Source: Sinosporangium siamense (lineage in GTDB: Bacteria; Actinomycetota; Actinomycetes; Streptosporangiales; Streptosporangiaceae). Taken from it: 64,000 bases of DNA. The stretch spans positions 1 through 64,000 of the forward strand of contig NZ_BOOW01000006.1 in the NCBI RefSeq assembly GCF_016863435.1, read 5' to 3'. Positions within the stretch are counted from its first letter, which is position 1. Every line of letters starts with the position of its first letter. A program made the position numbers and the translations under genes. The notes under the pieces were generated by a model. The model was not told where the DNA came from and did not search any database. It saw only the letters and a program-made list of their open reading frames with translations. This document shows, in pieces, positions 1-9,307 of this stretch.

Positions 1-2
1 GT

Positions 3-47
3 CGGCTGGGCGTGTTTTCGCTGGCCGCGACCGCTTCGCCGTTGTGA
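3..47 (+). CDS. possible 3' end of an upstream gene
   Basis: One forward frame is open from the left edge and stops at TGA 45-47; the visible residues are RLGVFSLAATASPL. This could be the C-terminus of a gene convergent with trpD, and the hairpin at 53-79 would then serve both genes. Fifteen codons are too few to recognise a family or to exclude chance. Confidence 0.25.
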   Translation, partial: RLGVFSLAATASPL

Positions 48-52
48 GCCGG

Positions 53-79
53 GTGTGGCGGCCCGTGGGGCCGCCACAC
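53..79. terminator. hairpin terminator downstream of trpD
   Basis: A 12-bp perfect stem (GTGTGGCGGCCC at 53-64 and GGGCCGCCACAC at 68-79) with a 3-nt loop lies 5 nt beyond the trpD stop. There is no long T-tract, which is common in actinobacteria. It probably ends trpD and perhaps a convergent gene entering from the left. Confidence 0.7.
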
Positions 80-84
80 GGGGG

Positions 85-1125
85 TCAGCTCTGGGCGGCG
101 CTGACCTTGACCCAGCGGTCGAGGGTGGCGGCCGCCGCGCCGGAGTCGACGGCCTGGGCGGCGCGCGCGTGGGCGGCGGTCATCGCGGCGTCCAGGTCGT
201 CGCCGACACCGTCGTAGGCGACGAGGCCCGCCGCCGCGTTGAGGAGCACGGCGTCGCGCACGGGCCCCTTCACCCCGCTCATCGTGTCGTGGACGGCCTT
301 GGCGTTGAACGCGACGTCACCGCCGCGCAGGGCGTCTACGCCGGACCTCGGGATGCCGAGCACCGCGGGGTCGAACGAGGTCTTGACGGCCCTGCCGTCA
401 CGCACGACGTAGACGGTCGAGGTCGTCGCCGTGGTCAGCTCGTCGAGGCCGTCGTCGCCCCGGAAGACCAGCGCGGACACCCCCCGCTCGGCGAAGACGC
501 CGGCCATGACCGGGAGCATGCGCGCGTCATAGACCCCCACCGCCTGAGCGGCGGGCCGGGCGGGGTTGCAGAGCGGGCCGAGGAAGTTGAAGAACGTCGG
601 CACCCCGACCTCCTTGCGCACCGGCCCCGCGAAACGCAGCGCGGGGTGATAAACCGGTGCGAAGCAGAAGGCGATGCCCGCCTCCTCCGCGACCTTCGCC
701 GTCGCCTCGGGGGAGTGGTCGAGCCGCACGCCGAGATATTCGAGCACGTCGGCGGCCCCGCAAGAGGAGGACGCCGCACGGTTGCCGTGCTTCATCACCC
801 GGGCGCCCGCCGCCGCCATGACGATGGCCGCCATGGTCGACACGTTGACCGTGTGGGCGCGGTCTCCGCCGGTGCCGACGATGTCGACCACGCGCCCCTC
901 GACCTTGAGCGGCGTCGCGAACTCCAGCATGGTGCGCGCCAGACCGACCACCTCGTCGACGGTCTCACCCTTGGCCCGGATCGCCACCGCGAACGCCGCG
1001 ATCTGCACCGGCGTCGCCGCGCCCGACATGACCTCCTTCATCGCCCAGGCCGTCTCATCGGTGGTCAGATGCTCTCCCGAGAGCAGGGCCGACAACAGCG
1101 CGGGCCAGGTGGTGCGCGCGTGCAT
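85..1125 (-). CDS. trpD: anthranilate phosphoribosyltransferase TrpD
   Basis: Transfers the phosphoribosyl group of PRPP to anthranilate, the second committed step of tryptophan synthesis; cytosolic. The 346-residue protein has the family's PRPP-binding GTGGD motif (residues 84-88) and the KHGNRA motif (112-117), with the usual short helical N-terminal domain, and its length is typical. I chose ATG 1125 because GGAG stands 6 nt upstream; the frame stays open further but adds only low-complexity residues. It stands apart from other trp genes, as in mycobacteria (Rv2192c), next to the cytochrome oxidase/bc1 cluster. The 720-nt gap to the next upstream gene holds a minisatellite, so trpD probably has its own promoter. 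Confidence 0.96.
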   Translation of the reverse strand: MHARTTWPALLSALLSGEHLTTDETAWAMKEVMSGAATPVQIAAFAVAIRAKGETVDEVVGLARTMLEFATPLKVEGRVVDIVGTGGDRAHTVNVSTMAAIVMAAAGARVMKHGNRAASSSCGAADVLEYLGVRLDHSPEATAKVAEEAGIAFCFAPVYHPALRFAGPVRKEVGVPTFFNFLGPLCNPARPAAQAVGVYDARMLPVMAGVFAERGVSALVFRGDDGLDELTTATTSTVYVVRDGRAVKTSFDPAVLGIPRSGVDALRGGDVAFNAKAVHDTMSGVKGPVRDAVLLNAAAGLVAYDGVGDDLDAAMTAAHARAAQAVDSGAAAATLDRWVKVSAAQS

Positions 1126-1846
1126 GGGATCTCCAGGTCTGGGTGCGGTCTTCGAGGCGACCAATCCTATGGTGTCCGGCCCCGCCGCGCCTCCCGGCGA
1201 CAGGCGGCGCCACGCCCGCCGGCCTGGAAGGATCTTGCCGGTATCGCAGCGCATCTACCCGTAAGGGGTCGATCGGGGTGCCGCAAACCGCGGTGAAGGT
1301 CTCAGTTGCGTTGCGGATCTGCGGGCCGCCGGAGCACGATTCCATCGGCGAGCGGTACGGCGGAGCCGTCGTCCGGCCGGGTCTGCCGAGCGCCCCGCTT
1401 TCGCCGCCCTCTTGGAGCCGCCGCCCTCTTTGAGCGCGGTGCCGTCGAGCACCGCGTTTCACCGGTGCCGTGCCGTGCCTGCCTGTGCCGTGCCCGCCTG
1501 TGCCGTGCCTGCCTGTGCCGTGCCCGCCTGTGCCGTGCCCGCCTGTGCCGTGCCCGCCTGTGCCGTGCCCGCCCGTGCCGTGCCCGCCCGTGCCGTGCCC
1601 GCCCGTGCCGTGCCCGCCCGTGCCGTGCCCGCCCGTGCCGTGCCTGCCTGTGCGGTGTTGCGGGGGCCGGGGTGACCTGTGTTTCCCCGGGGATTCCCGG
1701 CCACACCCGGAATGAGGTGTGCGAAGCGACCTGCGGACGCGTCAGGTTGTGACGGGGGAGACGGGGGACATGGAAGAGCCCTGGCCGCCTCACAGGTGGA
1801 TCCGCGGGTGCGGTGGTGCGGTGAGGCGACCTGGGCTCGAAGAGGG
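1126..1846. other. 721-nt gap holding a minisatellite
   Basis: Between trpD and the receiver-like gene. It holds the tandem repeat at 1471-1650 and otherwise no recognisable gene. Because the repeat period is a multiple of three and free of stops, several frames are open on both strands (for example Ala-Gly-Thr-Ala-Gln/Arg pentapeptides on the minus strand at 1459-1704), but none has a convincing start or conserved residues. Confidence 0.7.
1471..1650. repeat. minisatellite, 12 x 15 bp
   Basis: Twelve contiguous 15-bp units fitting TGCCGTGCCYGCCYG, with only C/T variation at two positions; variants are grouped (TT, CT, TT, then CT x3, CC x5, TT), which suggests expansion by unit duplication. 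The next unit, at 1651, is broken (TGCGGTGTTGCGGG). Confidence 0.97.
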
Positions 1847-2248
1847 TCAGTGGTTGCTGGGCAGGCGGGAGGCCGCGCGGGTGCGCATGAGGCCCGCGAT
1901 GGTGTCGGCCACGACCATGGGGTCGAGAGGCTGGGGCACCACGGCGTCGGCGCGGGACCAATTGGCGAGCCAACGGTCGTCGCGGCGAGCGATGATCAGG
2001 CAGATCGGGGGGCAGTCGAAGACCTCGTCCTTGGCCTGGCGGGCCACGCCCATGCCGCCGGCGGGCTGGGCCTCCCCGTCGAGCACGGCCACGTCGATCT
2101 CGCCGCTGTCGAGGAGTTGGATCACTTTGGCCTGGGTGGCGCACTCGACGACTTCCGCGCGTGGCACGTCGGCAGCCGGCCTTCTGCCGATCGCCAGCCG
2201 TACCTTCTCACGGGTCGAGGCGTCGTCGCTGTAGACGAGGACCTTCAT
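1847..2248 (-). CDS. degenerate response-regulator receiver protein
   Basis: A 133-residue single-domain protein with a CheY-like layout: first strand and acidic pair (KVLVYSDD), a candidate phosphoacceptor Asp in VAVLDGE, and a closing VVPQPLDP segment. The invariant Lys-Pro of true receivers is Gln-Pro here, so phosphotransfer signalling is doubtful. No output domain is present. I chose ATG 2248; a GTG 33 nt upstream is also possible, and no Shine-Dalgarno sequence precedes either. It is divergent from ctaE, and such receiver-like genes commonly sit beside actinobacterial cox3. Its job is unknown; a protein-interaction or sequestering role is a guess. Confidence 0.75.
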   Translation of the reverse strand: MKVLVYSDDASTREKVRLAIGRRPAADVPRAEVVECATQAKVIQLLDSGEIDVAVLDGEAQPAGGMGVARQAKDEVFDCPPICLIIARRDDRWLANWSRADAVVPQPLDPMVVADTIAGLMRTRAASRLPSNH

Positions 2249-2429
2249 CGCGTGGTCGCTGCTCACGGTCGCGCTCACTATCGCTTGTGGAGGTAGGGTC
2301 AACTCAGGATCGTACCGGTCGTCAGGGTTGGATACCCAGGCCGGAGGTATTCACCGCCTGATTAGCTGCATTCTGGGCATTTCGGACGTCTTGGGGCTGC
2401 CTAACGGGGGGTCGTGCGGCGACCCGACC

Positions 2430-2436
2430 AGGAGAG
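2430..2436 (+). promoter_or_regulatory. ribosome binding site fixing the ctaE start
   Basis: AGGAGAG lies 8 nt before ATG 2445. The frame is open another 39 codons upstream, so this site decides the start. Confidence 0.75.
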
Positions 2437-2444
2437 CCGCAATA

Positions 2445-3062
2445 ATGCTGCCCGTGGCGACAGCATCCGCAACTACAACGACGACGACGGCACATGCCTC
2501 GCGCCGACCCAATCTGGTCAGCGTGGGGACGATCGTGTGGCTGTCCTCTGAGCTCATGTTCTTCGCGGCGCTGTTCGCGATGTACTTCACGATCCGGTCA
2601 GTGAGCCTGAGCGAGGGCCTTCCGTGGCCCGAGGCTCACCTCAATATCCCGTTCGCAACGGTGAACACGATCATTCTGGTCCTGTCCAGCGTGACCTGTC
2701 AGCTTGGTGTATGGGCGGCGGAGAAAGGCCAGGTGGCCAAGCTCCGCTTCTGGTATATCGTCAGCTTCCTCATGGGTTCCGTCTTCGTCGGCGGTCAGCT
2801 CTATGAGTACGGTGAGCTGGTCAGCCACGGACACACGATGCAGCACTCTGCATATGACTCGGTGTTCTACCTGACCACGGGCTTCCACGGCCTCCACGTG
2901 ACCGGTGGACTGATCGCGTTCCTCTTCATGCTGGGACGCACGTACGCCGCGAAGCGCTTCACCCATGAGCAGGCGACCAGCGCGATTGTCGTGTCCTACT
3001 ACTGGCACTTCGTGGACGTGGTCTGGATCGGCCTCTTCGCGACCATCTACATCATCCACTGA
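2445..3062 (+). CDS. ctaE: cytochrome c oxidase subunit III CtaE
   Basis: Subunit III of the aa3-type cytochrome c oxidase; a membrane protein that stabilises the catalytic subunit I. The 205-residue protein has five hydrophobic helices, the actinobacterial short form lacking the first two helices of the mitochondrial protein. Family residues include the [17 protein letters not shown] helix and the closing [14 protein letters not shown] motif. It is followed after 16 nt by qcrCAB, the order found across actinobacteria where bc1 and aa3 form one supercomplex without a soluble cytochrome c. Subunits I and II are not in the window. Confidence 0.96.
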   Translation: MLPVATASATTTTTTAHASRRPNLVSVGTIVWLSSELMFFAALFAMYFTIRSVSLSEGLPWPEAHLNIPFATVNTIILVLSSVTCQLGVWAAEKGQVAKLRFWYIVSFLMGSVFVGGQLYEYGELVSHGHTMQHSAYDSVFYLTTGFHGLHVTGGLIAFLFMLGRTYAAKRFTHEQATSAIVVSYYWHFVDVVWIGLFATIYIIH

Positions 3063-3078
3063 TCGGAACGGGATCTCT

Positions 3079-3891
3079 GTGAATAGGATCACCGCTCGGC
3101 GGCGGCATCCCCTCGCGAGATACGCCGTCCTGCTTTTCGCTCTCGCCCTGCTCGGCGGCGTCTATACCGTCGCCGCGCCGGCTGGGCAGAGTGCGGACGC
3201 GGCGATCGCGTCGGGCAAGGTCGACGACGTCGCGGCGGGCAAAAAGCTTTTCGAGCAGTCCTGTGCGAGTTGCCACGGCCTCAACCTCGAGGGCACCAAG
3301 ACCGGCCCCACGCTGGTCGGTGTCGGTGCGGCGGCCGTGGACTTCCAGGTCAGCAGCGGGCGCATGCCCGCGGCCCAGCCCGGTGCGCAGGCGCCGAGGA
3401 AGCAGAAATACCCCTGGGTCAACGAGACCACCATCAGGCAGCTCGCGGCATATGTGCAGTCCAAGGGTGGTGGCCCGGCCGTCCCCAGCGACGACGCGGT
3501 CGACCCGGCCAAGGGCAACTCCGCCAAGGGTGGCGAGTTGTTCCGGGCCAACTGCATCCAGTGCCACAACTTCGTCGGCGCCGGTGGCGCGCTGACCGAG
3601 GGTAAGTACGCACCCGACCTCAACTCGTCGACTCCTAAGCAGATCTACGAGGCGATGGTCACCGGCCCGCAGGCCATGCCGCCGTTCAACGACAGTACGA
3701 TCACCCCCGAGCAGAAGCGGGACATGATCGCCTACATCGTCGAGGTCCGTGGTCAGAAGGACCCGGGTGGCTTCGGCCTCGGGCGCATCGGCCCGGTGAC
3801 CGAGGGTCTCGCCCTGTGGGTCGTGGGCATCAGCCTGCTAGTACTCGCCGCCATCTGGATCACCGCGAAGAGGCGACAGAAGAAGTCATGA
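3079..3891 (+). CDS. qcrC: menaquinol-cytochrome c reductase dihaem cytochrome c subunit QcrC
   Basis: Dihaem c-type cytochrome of the actinobacterial bc1 complex; it carries electrons from the Rieske protein to the oxidase and replaces both cytochrome c1 and soluble cytochrome c. The 270-residue protein has an N-terminal signal anchor (about residues 13-33), haem motifs CASCH (62-66) and CIQCH (159-163), and a C-terminal membrane helix (about 240-260) that holds it on the outer face. I chose GTG 3079 because it places a basic n-region before the hydrophobic stretch; longer readings run into ctaE. It overlaps qcrA by 4 nt (ATGA), so the two are translationally coupled. Confidence 0.95.
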   Translation: MNRITARRRHPLARYAVLLFALALLGGVYTVAAPAGQSADAAIASGKVDDVAAGKKLFEQSCASCHGLNLEGTKTGPTLVGVGAAAVDFQVSSGRMPAAQPGAQAPRKQKYPWVNETTIRQLAAYVQSKGGGPAVPSDDAVDPAKGNSAKGGELFRANCIQCHNFVGAGGALTEGKYAPDLNSSTPKQIYEAMVTGPQAMPPFNDSTITPEQKRDMIAYIVEVRGQKDPGGFGLGRIGPVTEGLALWVVGISLLVLAAIWITAKRRQKKS

Positions 3892-4994
3892 CTGAGAACT
3901 CACACGAGCCCGAGGCTCCCGACGAGCGCGTTCCCAAGCGCGTCATCGGGACACCCCCACCCGCGGAGAGCACCTCCCTGCTGGGCGCCGCAGAGGAGAG
4001 GACCGCGCAGGGGCCGGGTCCCATGCCCGGCGTGAAGTTCCAGGACGAGAAGACCGCGAAGAAGGGGGAGCGCATCGCCGCTCTCTGCTTCGTGATCACC
4101 TTCCTCTCCGCGATCGGCTTCATCGCCTCCTACGTGATCTTCCAGGTCGGCGACCTCGACAAGGCCGGCGCCTCGAACCTCGCACTCGGCGGCACGCTGA
4201 CTCTGGCCTTCCTCGCGCTGGCCGCCGGCGTCGTGGTCTGGGTGCGCATGGTGATGCCGAAGTACACCCTGTTCCAGGAGCGCCACGAGATGGCCTCGGA
4301 GCCCGCGACCCGCGAGGTCGTCGCCGAGACCTTCCTGCAGGGCGCGGAGGAGAGCGGGTTCGTCAAGCGCAAGCTGCTCCGCCGCACTCTGCTCCTGGCC
4401 GCCGCGCCGCTGGGCCTGCTGCCGATCGTGCTGCTGCGCGACCTCGGCCCGCTGCCCGGCACCGCGCTTCGCCACACCGTGTGGGGCAAGAAGACCAAGG
4501 CCGGCAAGGACCGCAGGCTTCTGGTCGAGGGCACGGGGGCGCCGATCCGCGCCGCCGACTTCAACTCGCCCGGCGGCATCCTGTCGGTGGTGCCCGAGGA
4601 ATACCAGCACGACCTGAACGAACTGGCGAAGTCCACGCTGATCCTGATCAAGCTTCGGCCGGAGGTCATCAAGTCCGGCACGAACCTCAACTGGACTCAC
4701 GACGGCATCATCGCCTACTCCAAGATCTGCACCCACGTGGGTTGCCCCGCGGCGCTCTACGAGCAGACGACCCACCACATCCTCTGCCCGTGCCACCAGT
4801 CCACATTCGACGCGGCCGACGGTGCGAAGGTAATCTTTGGTCCTGCGGCGCGACCGCTGCCTCAGCTCCCGCTCGGGGTTGACTCCGAGGGATTCCTGGT
4901 CGCCAAGGGTGACTTCCCCGTTCCGCCGGGGCCGAGCTTCTGGGAACGCGGCGACGCCGAGGCGGAGGTCCGCGCGAGGGGAGGTCACGCGTGA
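3888..4994 (+). CDS. qcrA: menaquinol-cytochrome c reductase Rieske iron-sulfur subunit QcrA
   Basis: Rieske protein of the bc1 complex. The 368-residue protein has the actinobacterial extension: a charged N-terminus, two membrane helices (about 64-86 and 101-122), a third helix (about 166-184), then the periplasmic Rieske domain. The [2Fe-2S] ligands are visible in CTHVGC (281-286) and CPCH (300-303). Most bacterial Rieske proteins have one helix; three is the actinobacterial form. The start at ATG 3888 overlaps the qcrC stop, and the stop overlaps the GTG of qcrB, so the operon is tightly coupled. Confidence 0.96.
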   Translation: MTENSHEPEAPDERVPKRVIGTPPPAESTSLLGAAEERTAQGPGPMPGVKFQDEKTAKKGERIAALCFVITFLSAIGFIASYVIFQVGDLDKAGASNLALGGTLTLAFLALAAGVVVWVRMVMPKYTLFQERHEMASEPATREVVAETFLQGAEESGFVKRKLLRRTLLLAAAPLGLLPIVLLRDLGPLPGTALRHTVWGKKTKAGKDRRLLVEGTGAPIRAADFNSPGGILSVVPEEYQHDLNELAKSTLILIKLRPEVIKSGTNLNWTHDGIIAYSKICTHVGCPAALYEQTTHHILCPCHQSTFDAADGAKVIFGPAARPLPQLPLGVDSEGFLVAKGDFPVPPGPSFWERGDAEAEVRARGGHA

Positions 4995-6694
4995 GCGCGA
5001 AGATCGGCATCAATGAGAAGAGCACGGTTCATCAGCCGAGCATCACCGAGACGCCGAAGGCGATCGCAGGGGTCAGCACCTACCTCGACGACCGTCTTGG
5101 CGCCGGCAACTTCCTCAAGCGCAACCTGCGCAAGATCTTCCCCGACCACTGGTCGTTCCTGCTGGGGGAGATCGCGCTCTATTCGTTCATCATCCTGCTG
5201 CTGACCGGCACGTTCCTCACGTTCTGGTTCAAGCCCAGCATGGCTCACGTCGTCTACGACGGCGTCTACGAGCCGCTCAAGGGCGTCGGCATGTCGGAGG
5301 CCTACGCCTCGTCGCTGCACATCAGCCTCGAGGTCCGGGGTGGTCTGCTGATGAGGCAGATGCACCACTGGGCGGCCCTCCTGTTCGTCGCGGGCATGAT
5401 GGTGCACATGCTCCGGGTGTTCTTCACCGGTGCGTACCGCAAGCCGCGCGAGCTCAACTGGCTGATCGGCATCCTGCTGCTCACCCTGGCGCTGGTCGAG
5501 GGTCTGACCGGCTACTCGCTGCCGGACGACCTGCTCTCGGGCGCCGGTCTGCGCATCACGGAAGGTGTGATGATCTCGCTGCCGCTGGTCGGTAGCTACA
5601 TCACCTTCTTCCTGTTCGGCGGTGAATACCCTGGCACGGACATCATCTCCAGGTTCTTCACCCTGCACGTGCTGCTGATCCCCGGCATCCTGCTGGCGCT
5701 CATCTCCGCCCACATGATCCTGATGTGGGTGCAGAAGCACACGCAGATGCCCGGCAAGGACCGCAAGAACACCAACGTGGTCGGTGCGCCGTTCTACCCC
5801 GCCTTCATGGCCAAGGCCGGCGCGTACTTCCTGTTCACGTTCGCGGTCACCGCGGGTCTGGGGACCTTCGCGCAGATCAACCCGATCTGGCTGTTCGGTC
5901 CCTATACGCCGGCGGACATCTCGGCGGGTTCGCAGCCTGACTTCTACATGGGCTTCCTCGAAGGCTCGCTGCGACTGATGCCCGCATGGGAGATCAACTT
6001 CCTCGGCTATACGTTGCCCTTGAGCGTGATCATCCCGGCGCTGCTGCCCTTGGGCATCATCATGACCGGGTTGGCGCTCTATCCGTTCCTGGAACAGTGG
6101 GTTACAGGCGACCGGCGTGAGCACCACGTGTGCGACCGCCCCCGCAACAACCCGCACCGCACCTCGATCGGCATGGCGGCGATCTCGTTCTACGGCCTCC
6201 TTTGGTTGCTGGGCGCCAACGACGAGATCTCGGCGAAGTTCCAGATCTCGCTGTTCGTCACCACGATCGTCGGCCGGGTCCTGGTCTTCGTGCTCCCGGT
6301 GGTCACCTACATCGTCACCTACTCGATCTGCATCGGCCTCCAGCGCAAGGACGCCGAAGTGATCGGGCACGGTGTCGAGTCGGGCGTCATCAAGCGCCTG
6401 CCGAGCGGTGAATACATCGAGATCCACGTGCCGCCCGCCGACGACATCGCCGACCACATGCTCGGCAAACGTCCCGTCGCGATGCTGCCCGGCGCCGGGG
6501 ACGGCGAGGCTGAGCCCGAGGGCGTCCCGCCGAAGGCCCTCCGCGGCCCCATCGGCAAGCTCCGGGCGAAGATGAGCCGCGCCTACGGCGGCGAGAAGGT
6601 CGCCATCGACGACGGCCACGGTCACCACGACGACCACGGCGAGCACGCCGCGATCGGCGCCGGTGACGGCGGGCACTCGAACGACAAGAAGTGA
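4991..6694 (+). CDS. qcrB: menaquinol-cytochrome c reductase cytochrome b subunit QcrB
   Basis: Membrane subunit of the bc1 complex; it oxidises menaquinol and holds two b haems. The 567-residue protein has the cytochrome b core with paired haem ligands in the helices around MHHWAALLF...MMVHMLRVFF and LHVLLIPGILL...ISAHMILMW, followed by C-terminal helices. A long polar tail (from about residue 480) ends in a His/Asp-rich stretch (GHGHHDDHGEH) that could bind metal; the tail is longer than in non-actinobacterial proteins. It starts at GTG 4991 overlapping the qcrA stop and is the last gene of the operon, with a strong terminator 38 nt downstream. Confidence 0.96.
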   Translation: MSAKIGINEKSTVHQPSITETPKAIAGVSTYLDDRLGAGNFLKRNLRKIFPDHWSFLLGEIALYSFIILLLTGTFLTFWFKPSMAHVVYDGVYEPLKGVGMSEAYASSLHISLEVRGGLLMRQMHHWAALLFVAGMMVHMLRVFFTGAYRKPRELNWLIGILLLTLALVEGLTGYSLPDDLLSGAGLRITEGVMISLPLVGSYITFFLFGGEYPGTDIISRFFTLHVLLIPGILLALISAHMILMWVQKHTQMPGKDRKNTNVVGAPFYPAFMAKAGAYFLFTFAVTAGLGTFAQINPIWLFGPYTPADISAGSQPDFYMGFLEGSLRLMPAWEINFLGYTLPLSVIIPALLPLGIIMTGLALYPFLEQWVTGDRREHHVCDRPRNNPHRTSIGMAAISFYGLLWLLGANDEISAKFQISLFVTTIVGRVLVFVLPVVTYIVTYSICIGLQRKDAEVIGHGVESGVIKRLPSGEYIEIHVPPADDIADHMLGKRPVAMLPGAGDGEAEPEGVPPKALRGPIGKLRAKMSRAYGGEKVAIDDGHGHHDDHGEHAAIGAGDGGHSNDKK

Positions 6695-6731
6695 CCCCGT
6701 CGGCTGACCGCTGAAGCTCCGCCACAGCAGT

Positions 6732-6770
6732 GGGCCAGGACATCTGAGATGTCCTGGCCCATTCGCATTT
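6732..6770 (+). terminator. terminator of the ctaE-qcrCAB operon
   Basis: A perfect 13-bp stem (GGGCCAGGACATC / GATGTCCTGGCCC) with a TGA loop at 6732-6760, followed by a T-rich stretch (ATTCGCATTT). Confidence 0.92.
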
Positions 6771-7054
6771 CCGGTGGCTCGCCGGTTCCCCGATCCGCAT
6801 CGGGAAGGCCGGGGAGGGCGGCGTCGGAGATCGGCTGCCGCCAGATCACGCCCGCTCACATCGCTGTGCCGTACGGATCGACCCGGCGGGCCGTGGTTGT
6901 CCGGTTGGGGGAGCATGGGAAGGTCCCGGTTTGCTGCTCGCCGTCGGCCGGTCACCCGCGAATACCCTTGGAAGCCCGCCGGCACCGCCCGGAACTCGAT
7001 CTCGGCGGTCATGCGGGGATGGCGGCCCGGAAGGCCGGGGGAGGGCGGCCGGGG
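6771..7054. other. 284-nt gap, nothing recognised
   Basis: Between the qcrB terminator and the end of the RAM-domain gene. Open frames here are short or lie antisense to neighbours, and I see no conserved motif, repeat or strong hairpin. Confidence 0.5.
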
Positions 7055-7342
7055 TCAGTCGGACTCGGGCAGGCCCAGAGAGAAGGCGGCGTCCAGGTCG
7101 TGGCGGGAGTAGGTGCGGAAGGCCAGGTGGGTCACCGTGTCGAGCACGCCGGGGATCTTGTTGATGCGGCCGGGGATCACCTCGGCCACCTGCTCGTAGG
7201 CTCCCACGCGCACCATCGCCAGCAGGTCGTATTCGCCGGTGATCGAGTAAACCTCGCTGACCTCGTCGAGGGCCGCGATGGTCTGGGCGATCTCCTGGAT
7301 GCGGTCCACTTCGGCGTTGATGTGGACGATGGCCGTGACCAC
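7055..7342 (-). CDS. Lrp/AsnC ligand-binding (RAM) domain protein
   Basis: A 95-residue protein consisting only of the alpha-beta RAM/AsnC effector domain, with no helix-turn-helix. Recognisable features are AIVHINAEVDRIQEIAQTIAALDEV, the GEYDLLAMVRV strand and the C-terminal THLAFRTYSRHDL. In full Lrp/AsnC regulators this domain binds amino acids and drives oligomerisation. Stand-alone forms are common in actinobacteria and probably act as ligand-sensing partners of other proteins. AGGAGGA 4-5 nt before GTG 7342 supports the start. Its effector is not deducible from the sequence. Confidence 0.9.
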   Translation of the reverse strand: MVTAIVHINAEVDRIQEIAQTIAALDEVSEVYSITGEYDLLAMVRVGAYEQVAEVIPGRINKIPGVLDTVTHLAFRTYSRHDLDAAFSLGLPESD

Positions 7343-7450
7343 GCTTCCTCCTGATATTGAGCGATGCTCGTGAACTGGGGTGCACGAGCGAGTGTGGTCT
7401 GTTTTAACACCCCGGTGGGGCGGGTGTCATCGCGGGCCGGAGCCTCACTT

Positions 7451-9199
7451 CTAGCGTAGGGGGCGGCCCTCGCGGGAGCGGGGCCGGTGCCGCGGCTCGT
7501 AGGCGAGGTCGATGCGGGCCTTGAGGCGGGCGGCGCCGCGGGCGGGCAGGGACCAGTCGCCGTCGACCTGCACCAGCCGGACCCCGGGGGCCTCCAGCCA
7601 CCGCAGGACGCATTCGGTCTCCTCGGCGCTCGCCGCGGGGGTCGGGCCGGGGCCGGGGACGACGGTCTCGGCGGTCGCGACCAGGGCGTCGACGTAGGGC
7701 ACGGGATGGGCGCCCTTCGGCATGACACCCGCCGCGGTGAGCCTGCCGTGCCGGATGACATGGATCTCCCAGCCGCCGTTGAAAGAGGGGGAGGCGGCGA
7801 CGAGGTGGGGGAGGCGGGTGAGCGAGGCCAGCCGCTGCATGCGCGCGGCTGTGCGCACATATGCGGCCAGCCGGTCGCGGTCGACGGCGGCCTCCTCATA
7901 GCGCCGCTCGGCCGACAGGCGCTCCATGCGGGCCTCGACCGCGCGGAACACCGGCCCTGCGTCGACGGTCATCGCCGCTCTGGCGGCCTCGACGTGCGCG
8001 TTGTAGACGGCGGGGGTCTCGCCTCCCTCGCAGGGCGCACCGCAGCGGCCCATGCCGGCCAGCACGCAGGCGGACCGTGTGGTGCGCGCGGTGAGGCGCT
8101 CGGTGCACTGCCGCAGCGGCACGGCCTCGTGCAATGCCGCCCGCGCGTCCTCGGCCAGGCGGGTGCTGCCGAACGGGCCGAGATAGGTCGCCCGGTCGTC
8201 CTTCACCTCGCGCACGATCGAAAGGCGGGGGAACAGCTCGTCGGTGAGCTTGAGCCACACGACCTTCTCCGGAAAGCGGGACTTGCGGTTGTAACGCGGT
8301 TTGCTCGCCCCGATGAGACGCAGCTCGCGGACCTCGGCCTCAAGCGGCGTCGCGCACACGATGGGACGCACACGCTCGGCGATGCCGATCATCTCGCGGA
8401 TGCGGGACCTCGTCTCGCTCGCGGTGAAATAGGAGCGGACGCGGTTGCGCAGGTTGGTGCTCTTGCCGATGTAGAGCGCCTCGCCCCGCGCGTCCTCGAA
8501 CACGTAGACGCCCGGCGCGTGCGGCACAAGATCGGCCAGGTGGCGCTTGCGCCGCTGCTCGGGGGTCGGCGCCCGCACGAACGAGTGCAGCTCCTCCAGC
8601 GTGTGCACGTCGAACGACCCGGCCCTGCCGATCAGCCCGTGGAGCACGTCGACCGTGGCCCGCGCGTCGGCGAGCGCCCGGTGGCACGGCTCGGATGAGC
8701 TGCGGAAAAGCCGGGCGAGGGTGGCGAGCTTGCAGTTGGGCGTCTCGTCGCGGGTCAGCAGGCGCCGGGCCAGGTCGACCGTGTCGAGCACCGGGTTGTT
8801 CGGCGGAGGGTAGCCGTGTGCGGCGCACGCGGCCTTGATGAACCCCATGTCGAACGGGGAGTTGTGCGCCACCAGCGTCGCCCCCCGGATGAACTCCAGG
8901 AAACTCGGCAGAACCGACTCCATCTTGGGCGCGGCCACGACCATCGCGTCGGTGATGCCGGTGAGCACCGAGATGAACGGCGGAATGGGCCCGCCGGGAT
9001 CGACGAGCGTCGCGAGCTCACCGAGCACCTCGCCTCCGCGCACCTTGACGGCGCCGATCTCGGTGACGGCGTGCTCGGCGGCCGACCCGCCCGTCGTCTC
9101 AAGATCGAAGACGACAAAAGTGATGTCGCTGAGGGGTGTGCCCAGGTCTTCGAATGTGCCCTGTACCGCGTCCACGACCAAGACCATAGAAGCCGTCAC
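7451..9199 (-). CDS. DnaQ-type 3'-5' exonuclease fused to a UvrC-like GIY-YIG nuclease
   Basis: A two-domain DNA-processing protein of 582 residues. The N-terminal DEDDh exonuclease shows Exo I (FDLETTG), Exo II (AHNSPFDMGF) and Exo III (HRALADARATVDV). The second half opens with a GIY-YIG domain (GVYVFEDARGEALYIGKSTNLRNRVRSYF) and continues as in the N-terminal half of UvrC, but lacks the UvrC RNase H-like half and HhH repeats. The fusion is an actinobacterial family (Rv2191 in M. tuberculosis) with a presumed repair role. A TAATCT -10 element 5 nt before GTG 9199 suggests a leaderless transcript; ATG 9187 is an alternative. Confidence 0.92.
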   Translation of the reverse strand: MTASMVLVVDAVQGTFEDLGTPLSDITFVVFDLETTGGSAAEHAVTEIGAVKVRGGEVLGELATLVDPGGPIPPFISVLTGITDAMVVAAPKMESVLPSFLEFIRGATLVAHNSPFDMGFIKAACAAHGYPPPNNPVLDTVDLARRLLTRDETPNCKLATLARLFRSSSEPCHRALADARATVDVLHGLIGRAGSFDVHTLEELHSFVRAPTPEQRRKRHLADLVPHAPGVYVFEDARGEALYIGKSTNLRNRVRSYFTASETRSRIREMIGIAERVRPIVCATPLEAEVRELRLIGASKPRYNRKSRFPEKVVWLKLTDELFPRLSIVREVKDDRATYLGPFGSTRLAEDARAALHEAVPLRQCTERLTARTTRSACVLAGMGRCGAPCEGGETPAVYNAHVEAARAAMTVDAGPVFRAVEARMERLSAERRYEEAAVDRDRLAAYVRTAARMQRLASLTRLPHLVAASPSFNGGWEIHVIRHGRLTAAGVMPKGAHPVPYVDALVATAETVVPGPGPTPAASAEETECVLRWLEAPGVRLVQVDGDWSLPARGAARLKARIDLAYEPRHRPRSREGRPLR

Positions 9200-9307
9200 C
9201 GACAAGATTAGGGAGGAGATCGCACTTCATGCCCCATAGGCATGACCTTCTCCCGCTCCTTGTCCTGCGGGCTCGCGCGACTGGTCGTGATCATCGGCAC
9301 CCCCGGG

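Noticed and set aside
1302-2144. Minus-strand frame with Arg-His-Gly repeats as a real repeat protein
   Set aside because: The repeats come from the 15-bp minisatellite, open in several frames, and the frame overlaps the receiver-like gene in another frame.
4985-7012. Long minus-strand open frame across qcrB (675 codons)
   Set aside because: It is antisense to a certain gene and reflects GC-rich third positions; the translation is Arg/Asp/His-rich with no domain.
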